A program made the position numbers and the translations under genes. A stretch of 64,000 nt of DNA from JBJTUH01 sp044346175 (GTDB lineage Bacteria > Cyanobacteriota > Vampirovibrionia > Vampirovibrionales > JAJTHC01), in assembly GCA_044346175.1 (NCBI GenBank), contig JBIIZQ010000002.1:124001-188000 (forward strand), given 5' to 3'. Below the pieces are notes generated by a model. It ran no database searches and was not told where the DNA came from. It saw only the letters and a list, made by a program, of their open reading frames with translations. Of this stretch, positions 55,176 through 63,337 are shown one piece after another (the first letter of the stretch is position 1; the number at the start of each line of letters is the position of its first letter).

Positions 55176-56651
55176 ATGATGATGAGTCAAATGTGTTTAT
55201 CTCCTGATGATGTTGCAGTGCGTGTTGAAAAAGATTCTTTAGGAACCCTTGACGTTCCTGCTGAGGCGTATTACGGTATTCAAGCGTTACGTGGTTCACG
55301 TAATTTCCCTATTTCAGGCATCACCCCTGGACAAGCTTATCCTGAGGCGATTCGTGCGTTTGGCTGGATTAAAAAAGCGGCAGCTCGTACCAACATCGAA
55401 CTTGGACTACTCGACCCCCTCAACCCTGAACGTAACCGCCAGTTGGGTGAAGCCCTCATGCAAGCGTGTGATGAACTGATTGCAGGTAAGTTTAACCACG
55501 AGTACATTGTCGATGTGTATCAAGGTGGTACAGGTACCTCCAACCACATGAATACCAATGAGATTTTGTCCAATCGTGCCACTGAACTTTTGGGGGGTAA
55601 AAAAGGCGAATATCTTGTAAATCCCAATGACCATGCCAACTACGGACAATCCACGAATGATGTCACCCCCACAGTCCTTCGTTTAACCTTCCTCCAACGA
55701 CACCCTGGAGTAGTGGCTTCAGTACGTCAATTAGCACAGTCCTTCCGTGCAAAGCAAGAAGCTTGGAAAGACATCGCCATTCCTGGACGTACCCACATGC
55801 AGGATGCTGTCCCCATGGCGCTTGGGCAACAGATGGGTGCCTATGCTGCGGCTTTAGAAGATTGTATCGACAACTTGGAGTTTGCCGCCAAAAAGCTTTG
55901 CAAAATTGGTTTAGGAGCCAGTGCTTTAGGGACAGGGCTTAACACCCATGCCGAGTATCGTCCTCTTGTGACGAAATACCTTGCCGAGTACAGTGGCTTA
56001 CCGCTTGAAATGGCACGGGACTACTTCCAAGCTACCAGTAGTTTTGGATTATTCTCTGACTACTCCGCTGCCTTGCGTTCTGTGGCGATTGAACTTGAAA
56101 AAATCACCCACGACGTTAAATTGTACTCCAGCGGGCCTAAAACAGGTATTGCGGAAATCAAAATCCCCGACCTTCAACCAGGTTCCTCCATTATGCCTGG
56201 TAAGGTCAATCCTGTCCTTCCTGAACTCATGGACCAAATCAGTTATATTGTCCAAGGGAACGACCTCACCGTGAACCTTTGTTCTCAAAACGGTCAATGG
56301 CAGCTGAACGTCATGATGCCTACTATTTTGCTCAAAGTGACGGAATCTCAAATGATTCTCACCAACGGCTTGCGTGAGTTCGCCTCTCGGTGTATTGACC
56401 CCAGCGAACCCAACATGGCCTATATTGATGAGCGTCTCAACCGTAGCACCGTACTATTAACAGCGCTCAATCCTCATATTGGGTATGCCAAAGCGGCTGA
56501 AATTGCCAAAAAAGTGGTTGCTGAAGGTAAAACGGTACGTGAGGTTGCCTTAGAGCTTCAGTTGACTGACCGTGCAGGGAACCCCCTTACCGATGAACGA
56601 TTGGATGAAATCTTGTCTATCAAGGCAATGACCACCCCTGGTGGGATTTAA
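55176..56651 (+). CDS. aspA: Aspartate ammonia-lyase
   Basis: The enzyme releases ammonia from aspartate to give fumarate. Its 491 residues follow the class II fumarase/aspartase fold. Aspartase rather than fumarase is suggested by YQGGTGTSNHMNTNEILSN, by KKGEYLVNPNDHANYGQSTND (close to aspartase GHQKGEY...NPNDHVN..QSTND) and by GSSIMPGKVNPVLPELMDQ (VLPELM rather than TQCEA). LRGSRNFPIS near the N-terminus agrees. It opens with ATGATGATG and AAAGG stands about a dozen bases upstream. It is followed by a strong hairpin. Confidence 0.93.
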   Translation: MMMSQMCLSPDDVAVRVEKDSLGTLDVPAEAYYGIQALRGSRNFPISGITPGQAYPEAIRAFGWIKKAAARTNIELGLLDPLNPERNRQLGEALMQACDELIAGKFNHEYIVDVYQGGTGTSNHMNTNEILSNRATELLGGKKGEYLVNPNDHANYGQSTNDVTPTVLRLTFLQRHPGVVASVRQLAQSFRAKQEAWKDIAIPGRTHMQDAVPMALGQQMGAYAAALEDCIDNLEFAAKKLCKIGLGASALGTGLNTHAEYRPLVTKYLAEYSGLPLEMARDYFQATSSFGLFSDYSAALRSVAIELEKITHDVKLYSSGPKTGIAEIKIPDLQPGSSIMPGKVNPVLPELMDQISYIVQGNDLTVNLCSQNGQWQLNVMMPTILLKVTESQMILTNGLREFASRCIDPSEPNMAYIDERLNRSTVLLTALNPHIGYAKAAEIAKKVVAEGKTVREVALELQLTDRAGNPLTDERLDEILSIKAMTTPGGI

Positions 56652-56694
56652 TTTTTGAGGCTTATTGGTCTTAAGAAACCTGCCTTAAAGAGGT

Positions 56695-56731
56695 CTATGC
56701 CCTGTCTTATGTGTTTTAAGACAGGGCATAG
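56695..56731 (+). terminator. aspA terminator hairpin
   Basis: CTATGCCCTGTCTT (56695-56708) and AAGACAGGGCATAG (56718-56731) are a perfect 14-bp stem with a 9-base loop. A pyrimidine-rich but interrupted tail follows. Confidence 0.7.
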
Positions 56732-56818
56732 CCTTTCTCCATGTATTTTAATTTTCTCTAGGTTCTGTGGCGTTTTACTCGTACCATGCAAAGTGGCTAC
56801 TGAATACTCAGTGTCGTC

Positions 56819-56838
56819 ATTCCGACGAAGGTCGGAAT
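56819..56838. repeat. REP-like hairpin ATTCCGAC-GAAG-GTCGGAAT
   Basis: Perfect 8-bp arms and a 4-base loop, in GTC...CCAGA flanks. It resembles the Neisseria dRS3-type ATTCCN8GGAAT repeat in design. It lies within the MITE-like element. Confidence 0.8.
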
Positions 56839-56882
56839 CCAGAAAGCTTGCCCAGAAAACTTATAGTGTAAGCAAGCAATGG

Positions 56883-56902
56883 ATACCGATTTTCATCGGT
56901 AT
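56883..56902. repeat. REP-like hairpin ATACCGAT-TTTC-ATCGGTAT
   Basis: The fourth copy of the dispersed hairpin family, within the MITE-like element and in GG...GACG flanks, as at 17982-18001. Confidence 0.85.
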
Positions 56903-57062
56903 GACGTGAAAAAAACCTCCATTTTCCTTGCTACTATAAGAAGGCTACGGGGATTAGGTATCCACTTTGCACGGTATGTGCCAATCGCCACACAACCTAT
57001 CACACCATTGTTTTTTCAACAGTTTTTACATAATCAGCCTAACAAAGAAAGTCTATATCCTC

Positions 57063-57932
57063 ATGATGTCTGATATATTACCTACAACCTATATGCCTAC
57101 CACAAAACACCCTCTCTTTGAGCGTTTGGGGGTTGTAGGGTTGGGCGTGATGGGTACCGCCATGATACGAGGACTTATCCGTGCTGAGGTACTTCAACCC
57201 GATGCGATTTGGGGGACTGACCGACTCGAAAAAACGTGTCAACGAGTGGCAGACGAGCTAGCCATTACTGCTTCTACCCAGTACCAGCCATGGCTAGCAG
57301 ACACCCAAGTACTCCTCCTTGCTGTGAAGCCTCAACAAGTTACAACCGTTCTCAAGAAATTACAACAACAGGGACTACCCAAAGAGGTACTGATTTTATC
57401 AATTGCTGCGGGCGTAAAGTTAAACCAAATTGAAGCTCTCTTCCCTGAAGACGCACTCCCCCCCGTCATTCGGGTCATGCCAAACACCCCCTGTTTAGTA
57501 GGTGAGGGCATGACCGTACTTGCCAAGGGAACCCATGCCACAGAGGAACACATCACCCTCGCACAAGCCATGTTTAGCACGGTGGGGGATTGTATGACCC
57601 TCGATGAAAGCTACTTTGATGCAGTGACAAGCCTCGGAGGGAGTGGCCCAGCGTTTCTTTACACAGTGATTGAAGCCTTAGCCGATGGTGGCGTAAAAGT
57701 GGGCTTGCCTCGTAAAGAAGCCCTACGAATTGTAACGCAAACCGTACTGGGAGCCGCAACCATGGTTCAAAAAACAGGTCGTCACCCTGCGGCGTTACGA
57801 GACGATGTCACGACCCCTGCAGGATGTACGATTGCGGGGTTATTTGCTTTGGAGGAAGGTCGTATTCGTTCCACCCTTGCACGTGCTGTTGAGCAAGCTA
57901 CCCAAGTTGCGAGTGGATTAGGGCAGTCGTAG
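57063..57932 (+). CDS. proC: Pyrroline-5-carboxylate reductase
   Basis: ProC makes proline from pyrroline-5-carboxylate with NAD(P)H. The nucleotide site is GVVGLGVMGTAMIRGL. AVKPQQ, RVMPNTPCLVGEGMTVLA, GSGPAFLYTVIEALADGGVK and the TTPAGCTIAGL block are typical. The start is placed at ATGATG (57063), 289 residues, with AAAGAAAG upstream; the open frame upstream contains the MITE-like element end and is not protein-like. It lies 62 bases after the element. Confidence 0.96.
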   Translation: MMSDILPTTYMPTTKHPLFERLGVVGLGVMGTAMIRGLIRAEVLQPDAIWGTDRLEKTCQRVADELAITASTQYQPWLADTQVLLLAVKPQQVTTVLKKLQQQGLPKEVLILSIAAGVKLNQIEALFPEDALPPVIRVMPNTPCLVGEGMTVLAKGTHATEEHITLAQAMFSTVGDCMTLDESYFDAVTSLGGSGPAFLYTVIEALADGGVKVGLPRKEALRIVTQTVLGAATMVQKTGRHPAALRDDVTTPAGCTIAGLFALEEGRIRSTLARAVEQATQVASGLGQS

Positions 57933-58432
57933 AAGACAATCGCATGAAAGCGTTATTCCCTTATATGAGAAGGAATAAAAAAGCACTCTCCAACGCTCCC
58001 CAAACTTAGCATTCCTATACTTACCCTAGGTAAGTGTAGGCTTCTCTATACGAAAGGGCATCTCTATGCCATACTGTAAGGTAGAGGTACACTTCTTCTC
58101 GGCGTGTGATATGTTTTTGAGGTATCCTTTTTATAATAGGTTCCTTTGTGCGTACCTAAATCGAAAACAAGTTTAAAATCACAAGCTTAAAATCATATGT
58201 TAAGCTAATACTATACTTAAAAGGATAATCGCCTTCCGCCACTTGGCTACTTGCTTTTTTACCCCATGCCCCCTTACTGTTTAGCTCTGGTTTTTAAGCA
58301 CGGGCTTCCTAAGTTTAATAGATACGCTCGGGCATCTAAGACAGGTATTTCTGAATTATAAAGAAGCGTTAACCTTACGCTTCCCTACCGTAACCTCATT
58401 TTAAACCTTTTATGAAAGATGAATGACCATTG
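57933..58432. other. Intergenic region upstream of infB
   Basis: Possible -10 boxes are TATAAT (58132-58137) and TATACT (58212-58217) in AATACTATAC, a sequence shared with the promoter at 5801-5810. No -35 is convincing. I see no gene in the 500 bases. Confidence 0.35.
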
Positions 58433-60772
58433 ATGATGAATGCTGCTACTTCCTCTAAAGTGCGTGTGTACGAGATTGCGAAACGCCTAAATATTGCCAA
58501 CAAAGACCTCCTTAGCTTTGTTGAAGCTCATTTCGATTTGGGTATTAAAAGCCATTCCAGCAGTATTGACGCTTCTGTAGGGGACATGATAGCTGCAAAG
58601 TATCAAGAAGTTCATGCGGCTGCATCCCAAGCCTCTACGCAACCCATCGTTTCGCAAGAGAAGCCACAAGAAAAAACACCTGCGACTCCCTCAGCCCTCG
58701 TCGCAGAGCCAACCGCTCAAAAGGTAGCCCCCCCTGTGCCTCAGGCAGTGCCAAATACACCACCAGTCAAACACTCGGAAGGGAAACAAGCCCCCAGCCA
58801 AGGCAAACCTCAGGGACAACCCTTTGTATCCAATCAAGCACCCGCAGGTCAGAATTCTCATAAAGGTAAAAACACCTCAAATCAAGCACCTAAATGGCAG
58901 GGCTCAGGCAAGCCCCAAGGCAAGGGACATCGTCAAGCTCAACAAGTGGTTGAGGCACCACCAGAGGTATTCGTTTTGAATGCACCGATGACAGTCACTG
59001 AACTGGCAGAGTACCTTGGTGTGCGTAGTGCTGAAATCATTAAACAGCTTTTCCTCAAAGGGACTCCCGTCACGGTCAACTCTCTTTTGGATGTACCTCT
59101 CACACAGCAAGTAGCCACCCTACTTGACATCGCCTTCACCAAGGGTGAAACCGTTGAAACGGAAGAAACCGAAGCAACACACGATGTATTGTCTCAAAGT
59201 ACTAAAACAAAAGTAGACCTCTCAGGGTGCCAAAACCTACAAAGTCGCCCACCTGTTATCTCTATTATGGGTCACGTTGACCACGGTAAAACCTCCTTGC
59301 TGGATGCCATTCGTGAAGTACGTCATAAAATTGTAGATACTGAAGCGGGGGGCATTACGCAACGTATTGGAGCCTACACCGTTGAAAAAGACGACCAAAC
59401 GATTGTGTTCCTTGACACCCCTGGTCACGAAGCGTTTACAGCCATGCGGATGCGGGGTGCCAAGGCAACCGATATTGCCATTTTGGTTGTTGCCGCAGAT
59501 GATGGCGTGAAACCTCAAACCATTGAGGCACTCCAACATGCCAAGGCCGCTGAAATTCCTATTATTGTGGCGGTGAATAAAATTGATAAGCCTGGTGCTG
59601 ACCCTGAACGTGTGCTGGTACAGCTTTCCGAGCATGGGCTTGTGTCCGAAAAATGGGGAGGGGATGTCGTCACGGTTGAGGTCTCAGCCCTACAAAAGCT
59701 TGGGATTGATGACCTCCTTGAAATGATTCTCTTGGTGTCGGAATTGCTTGATTTACAAGCAGATGCCACGGTAGAGGCAGAGGGTGTCATTGTCGAAGCT
59801 CGTTTAGATAAAGGGAAAGGTCCTGTCGCAACGCTTTTAGTTCAAAATGGGACATTGCGTCAAGGTGACTTTATTTTATGTGGTCAGGTATCTGGACGAG
59901 TCCGTGCCTTACACAACGATGCTGGGGTACGCTGTAAAGAGGCTGCTCCCTCACAGCCTGTAGAGCTATTAGGACTCTCAGATGTGCCACAAGCGGGTGA
60001 GGTATTCCGTTGTTTCCCGACAGAAAAAGCCTTACGCCAGTACCAAACCCAGCAACAGCACGCCCAACAAGAAGCTCAAGAGACCCAAGCCAACCAAGCG
60101 GTACTCAATGCACGGCGTAGTTCACTTGCAGTTAAAAGTGGCGATACAGGCGCTCCTGATACCTTTAACATTGTCATTAAAGCAGACTCTCAAGGTGCCG
60201 TCGAAGCGGTCACGAATGCCTTAAGCGGCTTAACTGCGGAACACCTTTCAGCCCAAGTGATTTATCAAGGCACGGGGGATATGACTGCCACCGACCTCAT
60301 GCTTGCCTCCGCCAGTCAAGCCATTGTGGTAGGCTTTAATGTACGTGAGGATATTAGCTTAAAAAACAGTGCCTTAATGGGAACCGTACCTATTTACAAG
60401 TATGATGTGATTTATCATCTTGTGGAGAGTGTCCATAAGCTCATGTGGAGTCGTATTAAGCCTGAAATGCGTGAAGTTAAATCAGGGGTGGCGGAAATTC
60501 GTGCCATCTTTACCATTAACAATCAGCTTGTGGCTGGCTGTATGGTGCTTGAAGGCAAGGTACAACGGAATGCACGTATTAGTATTAAGCGTGGCAAAGA
60601 AGAAATCTATAATGGCTCATTCAATAGCTTGCGGCACTTTAAAGATAACGTGAAGGAAGTCCGTGCAGGGCTTGAGTGTGGTTGTACGTTTGTGAAATTT
60701 GACGAAGTCCAAGCAGGTGACATTATTGAAACCTATGTCATGGAAACCGTCGATATGAAAATGGGTGTATAA
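58433..60772 (+). CDS. infB: Translation initiation factor IF-2
   Basis: IF-2 binds initiator tRNA and joins the subunits. Domains in order are the IF2-N domain (VRVYEIAKRLNIANKDLLSFVEAH), a Pro/Gln/Ala-rich linker, a second IF2-N subdomain (MTVTELAEYLGVRSAEIIKQLF), the G domain (GHVDHGKTSLLDAIR, DTPGHEAFTAMRMRG, NKIDKPG, SALQKLG) and domains II-IV. The GTPase motifs are complete. The start at ATGATG gives 779 residues; an in-frame TTG stands one codon before. rbfA follows two bases later. Confidence 0.97.
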   Translation: MMNAATSSKVRVYEIAKRLNIANKDLLSFVEAHFDLGIKSHSSSIDASVGDMIAAKYQEVHAAASQASTQPIVSQEKPQEKTPATPSALVAEPTAQKVAPPVPQAVPNTPPVKHSEGKQAPSQGKPQGQPFVSNQAPAGQNSHKGKNTSNQAPKWQGSGKPQGKGHRQAQQVVEAPPEVFVLNAPMTVTELAEYLGVRSAEIIKQLFLKGTPVTVNSLLDVPLTQQVATLLDIAFTKGETVETEETEATHDVLSQSTKTKVDLSGCQNLQSRPPVISIMGHVDHGKTSLLDAIREVRHKIVDTEAGGITQRIGAYTVEKDDQTIVFLDTPGHEAFTAMRMRGAKATDIAILVVAADDGVKPQTIEALQHAKAAEIPIIVAVNKIDKPGADPERVLVQLSEHGLVSEKWGGDVVTVEVSALQKLGIDDLLEMILLVSELLDLQADATVEAEGVIVEARLDKGKGPVATLLVQNGTLRQGDFILCGQVSGRVRALHNDAGVRCKEAAPSQPVELLGLSDVPQAGEVFRCFPTEKALRQYQTQQQHAQQEAQETQANQAVLNARRSSLAVKSGDTGAPDTFNIVIKADSQGAVEAVTNALSGLTAEHLSAQVIYQGTGDMTATDLMLASASQAIVVGFNVREDISLKNSALMGTVPIYKYDVIYHLVESVHKLMWSRIKPEMREVKSGVAEIRAIFTINNQLVAGCMVLEGKVQRNARISIKRGKEEIYNGSFNSLRHFKDNVKEVRAGLECGCTFVKFDEVQAGDIIETYVMETVDMKMGV

Positions 60773-60774
60773 CC

Positions 60775-61152
60775 ATGCCAGGACAGAAACGTAGCGGTGT
60801 TTCCCGTGTCGATAAAGTGCGGAAGGCACTATTCAAGGCTTTGGGTGAAGTGTTAAGGTACGACTTATCCGACCCTGCCTTGGAGCATCAGGTTATTTCT
60901 GTGACTGACCTTGAAGTGAGTGCAGACATGCGCCACGTCAAGGCTTATATCAGTATTCTCGCAGAAGAAGGCGAAAAGCTTAAACTCATGACATTGTTGC
61001 TTGATTTGCTCCCTAAAATCCGTTTTCATTTGGGGCAACGGGTCAAGTTACGTTTTGTACCTGAAGTCGCACTTGCCTTGGATGACTCTTTAGAACGTGG
61101 TACACGGGTCTATCATTTAATTGAGCAACTTGCAAAAGAGACTCGTGACTAG
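60775..61152 (+). CDS. rbfA: Ribosome-binding factor A
   Basis: RbfA aids 16S rRNA 5' maturation in the 30S subunit. The KH-type fold shows ISVTDLEVSADMRHVKAYISIL and LRFVPEVALALDDSLERGTRVYHLI, both typical. At 125 residues the length is normal. It starts two bases after the infB stop, the conserved infB-rbfA arrangement, and is almost surely translated from the same transcript. Confidence 0.95.
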   Translation: MPGQKRSGVSRVDKVRKALFKALGEVLRYDLSDPALEHQVISVTDLEVSADMRHVKAYISILAEEGEKLKLMTLLLDLLPKIRFHLGQRVKLRFVPEVALALDDSLERGTRVYHLIEQLAKETRD

Positions 61153-61236
61153 GTTTTGCGTGGTGTCATTCTTTTACTTGAATCCTAAGTTAAAGTTTAA
61201 TGGTTTGAAGTTTTCTGAAAGGCTTACTTGTTTATC

Positions 61237-61866
61237 ATGATGCTGTCAGCACTTACCCCTTTCACTACCCTTGAAGCAACGGCAATCCCTCTGCGGCGGA
61301 GCCACGTGGATACCGACCAAGTCATTCCTGCACGGTTTCTCAAAGGTACCGAAAAAACAGGGTTAGGGCAGGTCGTCTTTCACGACTTGCGTTTCCTTGA
61401 CCAAGCAGGCACCCAACCCAACCCTCATTTCAGCTTGAATCAACCTCAATACCAAGGGGGCAAAATTCTGATTGCATTAGAGAACTTTGGGTGTGGTAGC
61501 TCTCGTGAACATGCACCTTGGGCTTTGAAAGACTATGGCATTCATGCCGTCATAGCGCCTAGCTTTGCCGACATCTTCCAGAATAATGCTCTTAAAAACC
61601 GTGTATTACCCGTCATTTTACCCGAAGTGCATGTGTTGCAGTGCCTCGATTGGGTGGAAGCTGACCCTTCCCTTATCATCCATATTGACGTGGCAACCGC
61701 AACACTTGAAATTCCTTCCAAAACATACAAGACCACTTTCCCCATCAATCAGTTTTGGCAACAGTGCCTCGTACAGGGGGTCGATGAAATTGGTTATACG
61801 CTCACGCATTTAGAAGCCATTGAACGCTTTGAGCGTACCCACCGTCATTACCCTGTGGAAGTGTAA
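61237..61866 (+). CDS. leuD: 3-isopropylmalate dehydratase small subunit
   Basis: LeuD forms with LeuC the isomerase that converts 2- to 3-isopropylmalate in leucine synthesis. IPLRRSHVDTDQVIPARFLK, NFGCGSSREHAPWALKDYGI and SFADIFQNNALKN are the conserved blocks. The start at ATGATG (61237) gives 209 residues; GAAAGG stands about 20 bases upstream. leuC is not in the window. The DUF192 gene begins right at its stop codon, so the two are coupled. Confidence 0.95.
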   Translation: MMLSALTPFTTLEATAIPLRRSHVDTDQVIPARFLKGTEKTGLGQVVFHDLRFLDQAGTQPNPHFSLNQPQYQGGKILIALENFGCGSSREHAPWALKDYGIHAVIAPSFADIFQNNALKNRVLPVILPEVHVLQCLDWVEADPSLIIHIDVATATLEIPSKTYKTTFPINQFWQQCLVQGVDEIGYTLTHLEAIERFERTHRHYPVEV

Positions 61867-62280
61867 ATGATTCTTAGTCAACGAGGGCATTGGTCACGCC
61901 AGTGCTTTCAGTTTGAAGGGGACGCTTCTCAATACCCGCTTCTTCGTGCCGAGACGCTCTTTACCGAACAGCTCGGTACGCTTGTCTTGCCTGATTTTGG
62001 CACCTATGCACTCTCTGAAGCTTACGGGGTGTATCTTCCAAGCTGGTGTCCTCTTGTCCATACTTGGGGAATGTCATGTGGTTTAGACATTCTCTGGTTA
62101 GATAGGGGGATGCACATCGTTGCACTTCAAAGGAGTTTGACACCATGGCGGGTGAGTCGTTGGGTGCCTCACGCAATAGGAGGTGCCATAGAATTTCCAG
62201 CAGGGTGGCTTGAGACCTACGAAGCAACAAGGACATCAGGTCGTATTCAAGAGGGACAAAAAATTGTCTTACACCCTTGA
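61867..62280 (+). CDS. DUF192-like protein
   Basis: The 137-residue protein starts right after the leuD stop. The last half (VHTWGMSCGLDILWLDRG, VALQRSLTPWR, GAIEFPAGWL, EGQKIVL) matches the DUF192 pattern of a f.mkn...LDi.w.d..g.i..., vLEl.aG, and Gd.v. sequence. Members are small beta-rich proteins of unknown function. It lacks the usual signal peptide. Linkage to leuD is probably only an operon convenience. Confidence 0.7.
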   Translation: MILSQRGHWSRQCFQFEGDASQYPLLRAETLFTEQLGTLVLPDFGTYALSEAYGVYLPSWCPLVHTWGMSCGLDILWLDRGMHIVALQRSLTPWRVSRWVPHAIGGAIEFPAGWLETYEATRTSGRIQEGQKIVLHP

Positions 62281-62315
62281 TAGTCACTTGGGATAGCTTC
62301 AAGCATGAAGCTATC

Positions 62316-63296
62316 CTAGGTACGAGGGCCCCATACTTGGGTTTCCCAAAAAAGCTGTAAGTGACGATACACAAGACTCTTTCCCGTTTGTAACGTCACC
62401 GTAGACGGTGCGGCAAGCCCTTGGAGTTGTCCGACAGGCTGAAGCCCCCTTAGTGCATTCACAAGAACCATATGGCATGGGAAGGCAGGCTGGCACTGAG
62501 TGAGGTCCTCAGACATAAAAGGCGGACGATGAACCGCTTGGACGTTCCAACCTTGGGCTTGGCTGGCTTCATTGGCCCAATACCTGAGGATAGCAAGTGA
62601 AGTACTTTGCAGGCGTTGGTTGTCATCATCAGGGTGAGGCAAATAAAGTGTAATATGGGGAGCAGCTTTGGAGGACGGTTGTTCACACCAAGCACACCAA
62701 GTCGCAATGGGCGTTTCAAGCCATGTTGTGAGATGCTCATTGCGTACCCACATCAAGGTCGCTTGAGGAGATTGTGCCTGTTCCCAAAGCCCTTCTAAAA
62801 GCGTACCGCCAAGTTTGTAGGGCGTTAAAAATCCCTGTCTGTGCCAAAGGGTCTCTTGCACTGTGATAGGACTTGGGCTTTGAACGGGTAAAAAACGCTC
62901 TTGCAATACCCATGCCATTGCCATAGGCGTGTGTGACGCATAACACTGCCAAGAAGAAAAAGAGGAAGTACCTTTGGGGTAAGGGATACCAAGGAGGCGC
63001 ATGCCCTTGGGGGGGCTGGCAGTACTATCTGGCGAACCTAAAGGCATCTTTGGAGCGGCACTCTGAGGAGTCGTCAGCCAAGGCGGGGCTTGAGTCATAT
63101 CATAGGTTGGAAAGCATGCCTGGAGGGTATTTTGTAGGCGGTGTTGATGGAATCCCCAAGCCCAAGCTGTTAGAGGCGTATGGTAACTGGTCGTTATACT
63201 TCCTCCCATACTCAAGGCGTTCAGCCAAGATGGAGGAAGCTGTATGAGAGGTTCCCATGCTTGGGTTTCTTCTTGCCATAGCCAATAATGAGTCAT
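62316..63296 (-). CDS. Class IV aminotransferase-like protein (PabC-type)
   Basis: The 326-residue protein has the overall pattern of fold-type IV PLP enzymes: GGSITTSYHTPLTAWAWGF near the start, HQHRLQNTLQ, a possible PLP lysine in GFLTPYKLGGTLLEGL, and a C-terminal block CHMVLVNALRGLQPVGQL that matches LTNslrGv.PV of aminodeoxychorismate lyase. The sequence is divergent and long for PabC (about 270). It may be 4-amino-4-deoxychorismate lyase of folate synthesis. The assignment is by motif only. The beta-lactamase-like gene lies 41 bases upstream on the same strand. Confidence 0.6.
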   Translation of the reverse strand: MTHYWLWQEETQAWEPLIQLPPSWLNALSMGGSITTSYHTPLTAWAWGFHQHRLQNTLQACFPTYDMTQAPPWLTTPQSAAPKMPLGSPDSTASPPKGMRLLGIPYPKGTSSFSSWQCYASHTPMAMAWVLQERFLPVQSPSPITVQETLWHRQGFLTPYKLGGTLLEGLWEQAQSPQATLMWVRNEHLTTWLETPIATWCAWCEQPSSKAAPHITLYLPHPDDDNQRLQSTSLAILRYWANEASQAQGWNVQAVHRPPFMSEDLTQCQPAFPCHMVLVNALRGLQPVGQLQGLAAPSTVTLQTGKSLVYRHLQLFWETQVWGPRT

Positions 63297-63337
63297 AAGG
63301 ATAAAAAAGCTTGCGGGATACGTGTGTAAGGAGAAGA

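Larger units (their letters stand above)
56758..57000. mobile_element. MITE-like element, copy B (243 bp)
   Basis: The left end CTAGGTTCTGTGGCG and the inverted right end ATAGGTTGTGTGGCG are imperfect terminal inverted repeats. The pairing continues inward: GTACCATGCAAAGTGG (56781-56796) against CATACCGTGCAAAGTGG on the other strand of 56958-56975. Two REP-like hairpins lie inside. The ends match copy A. It has no coding capacity and sits between the aspA terminator and proC. Confidence 0.7.
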
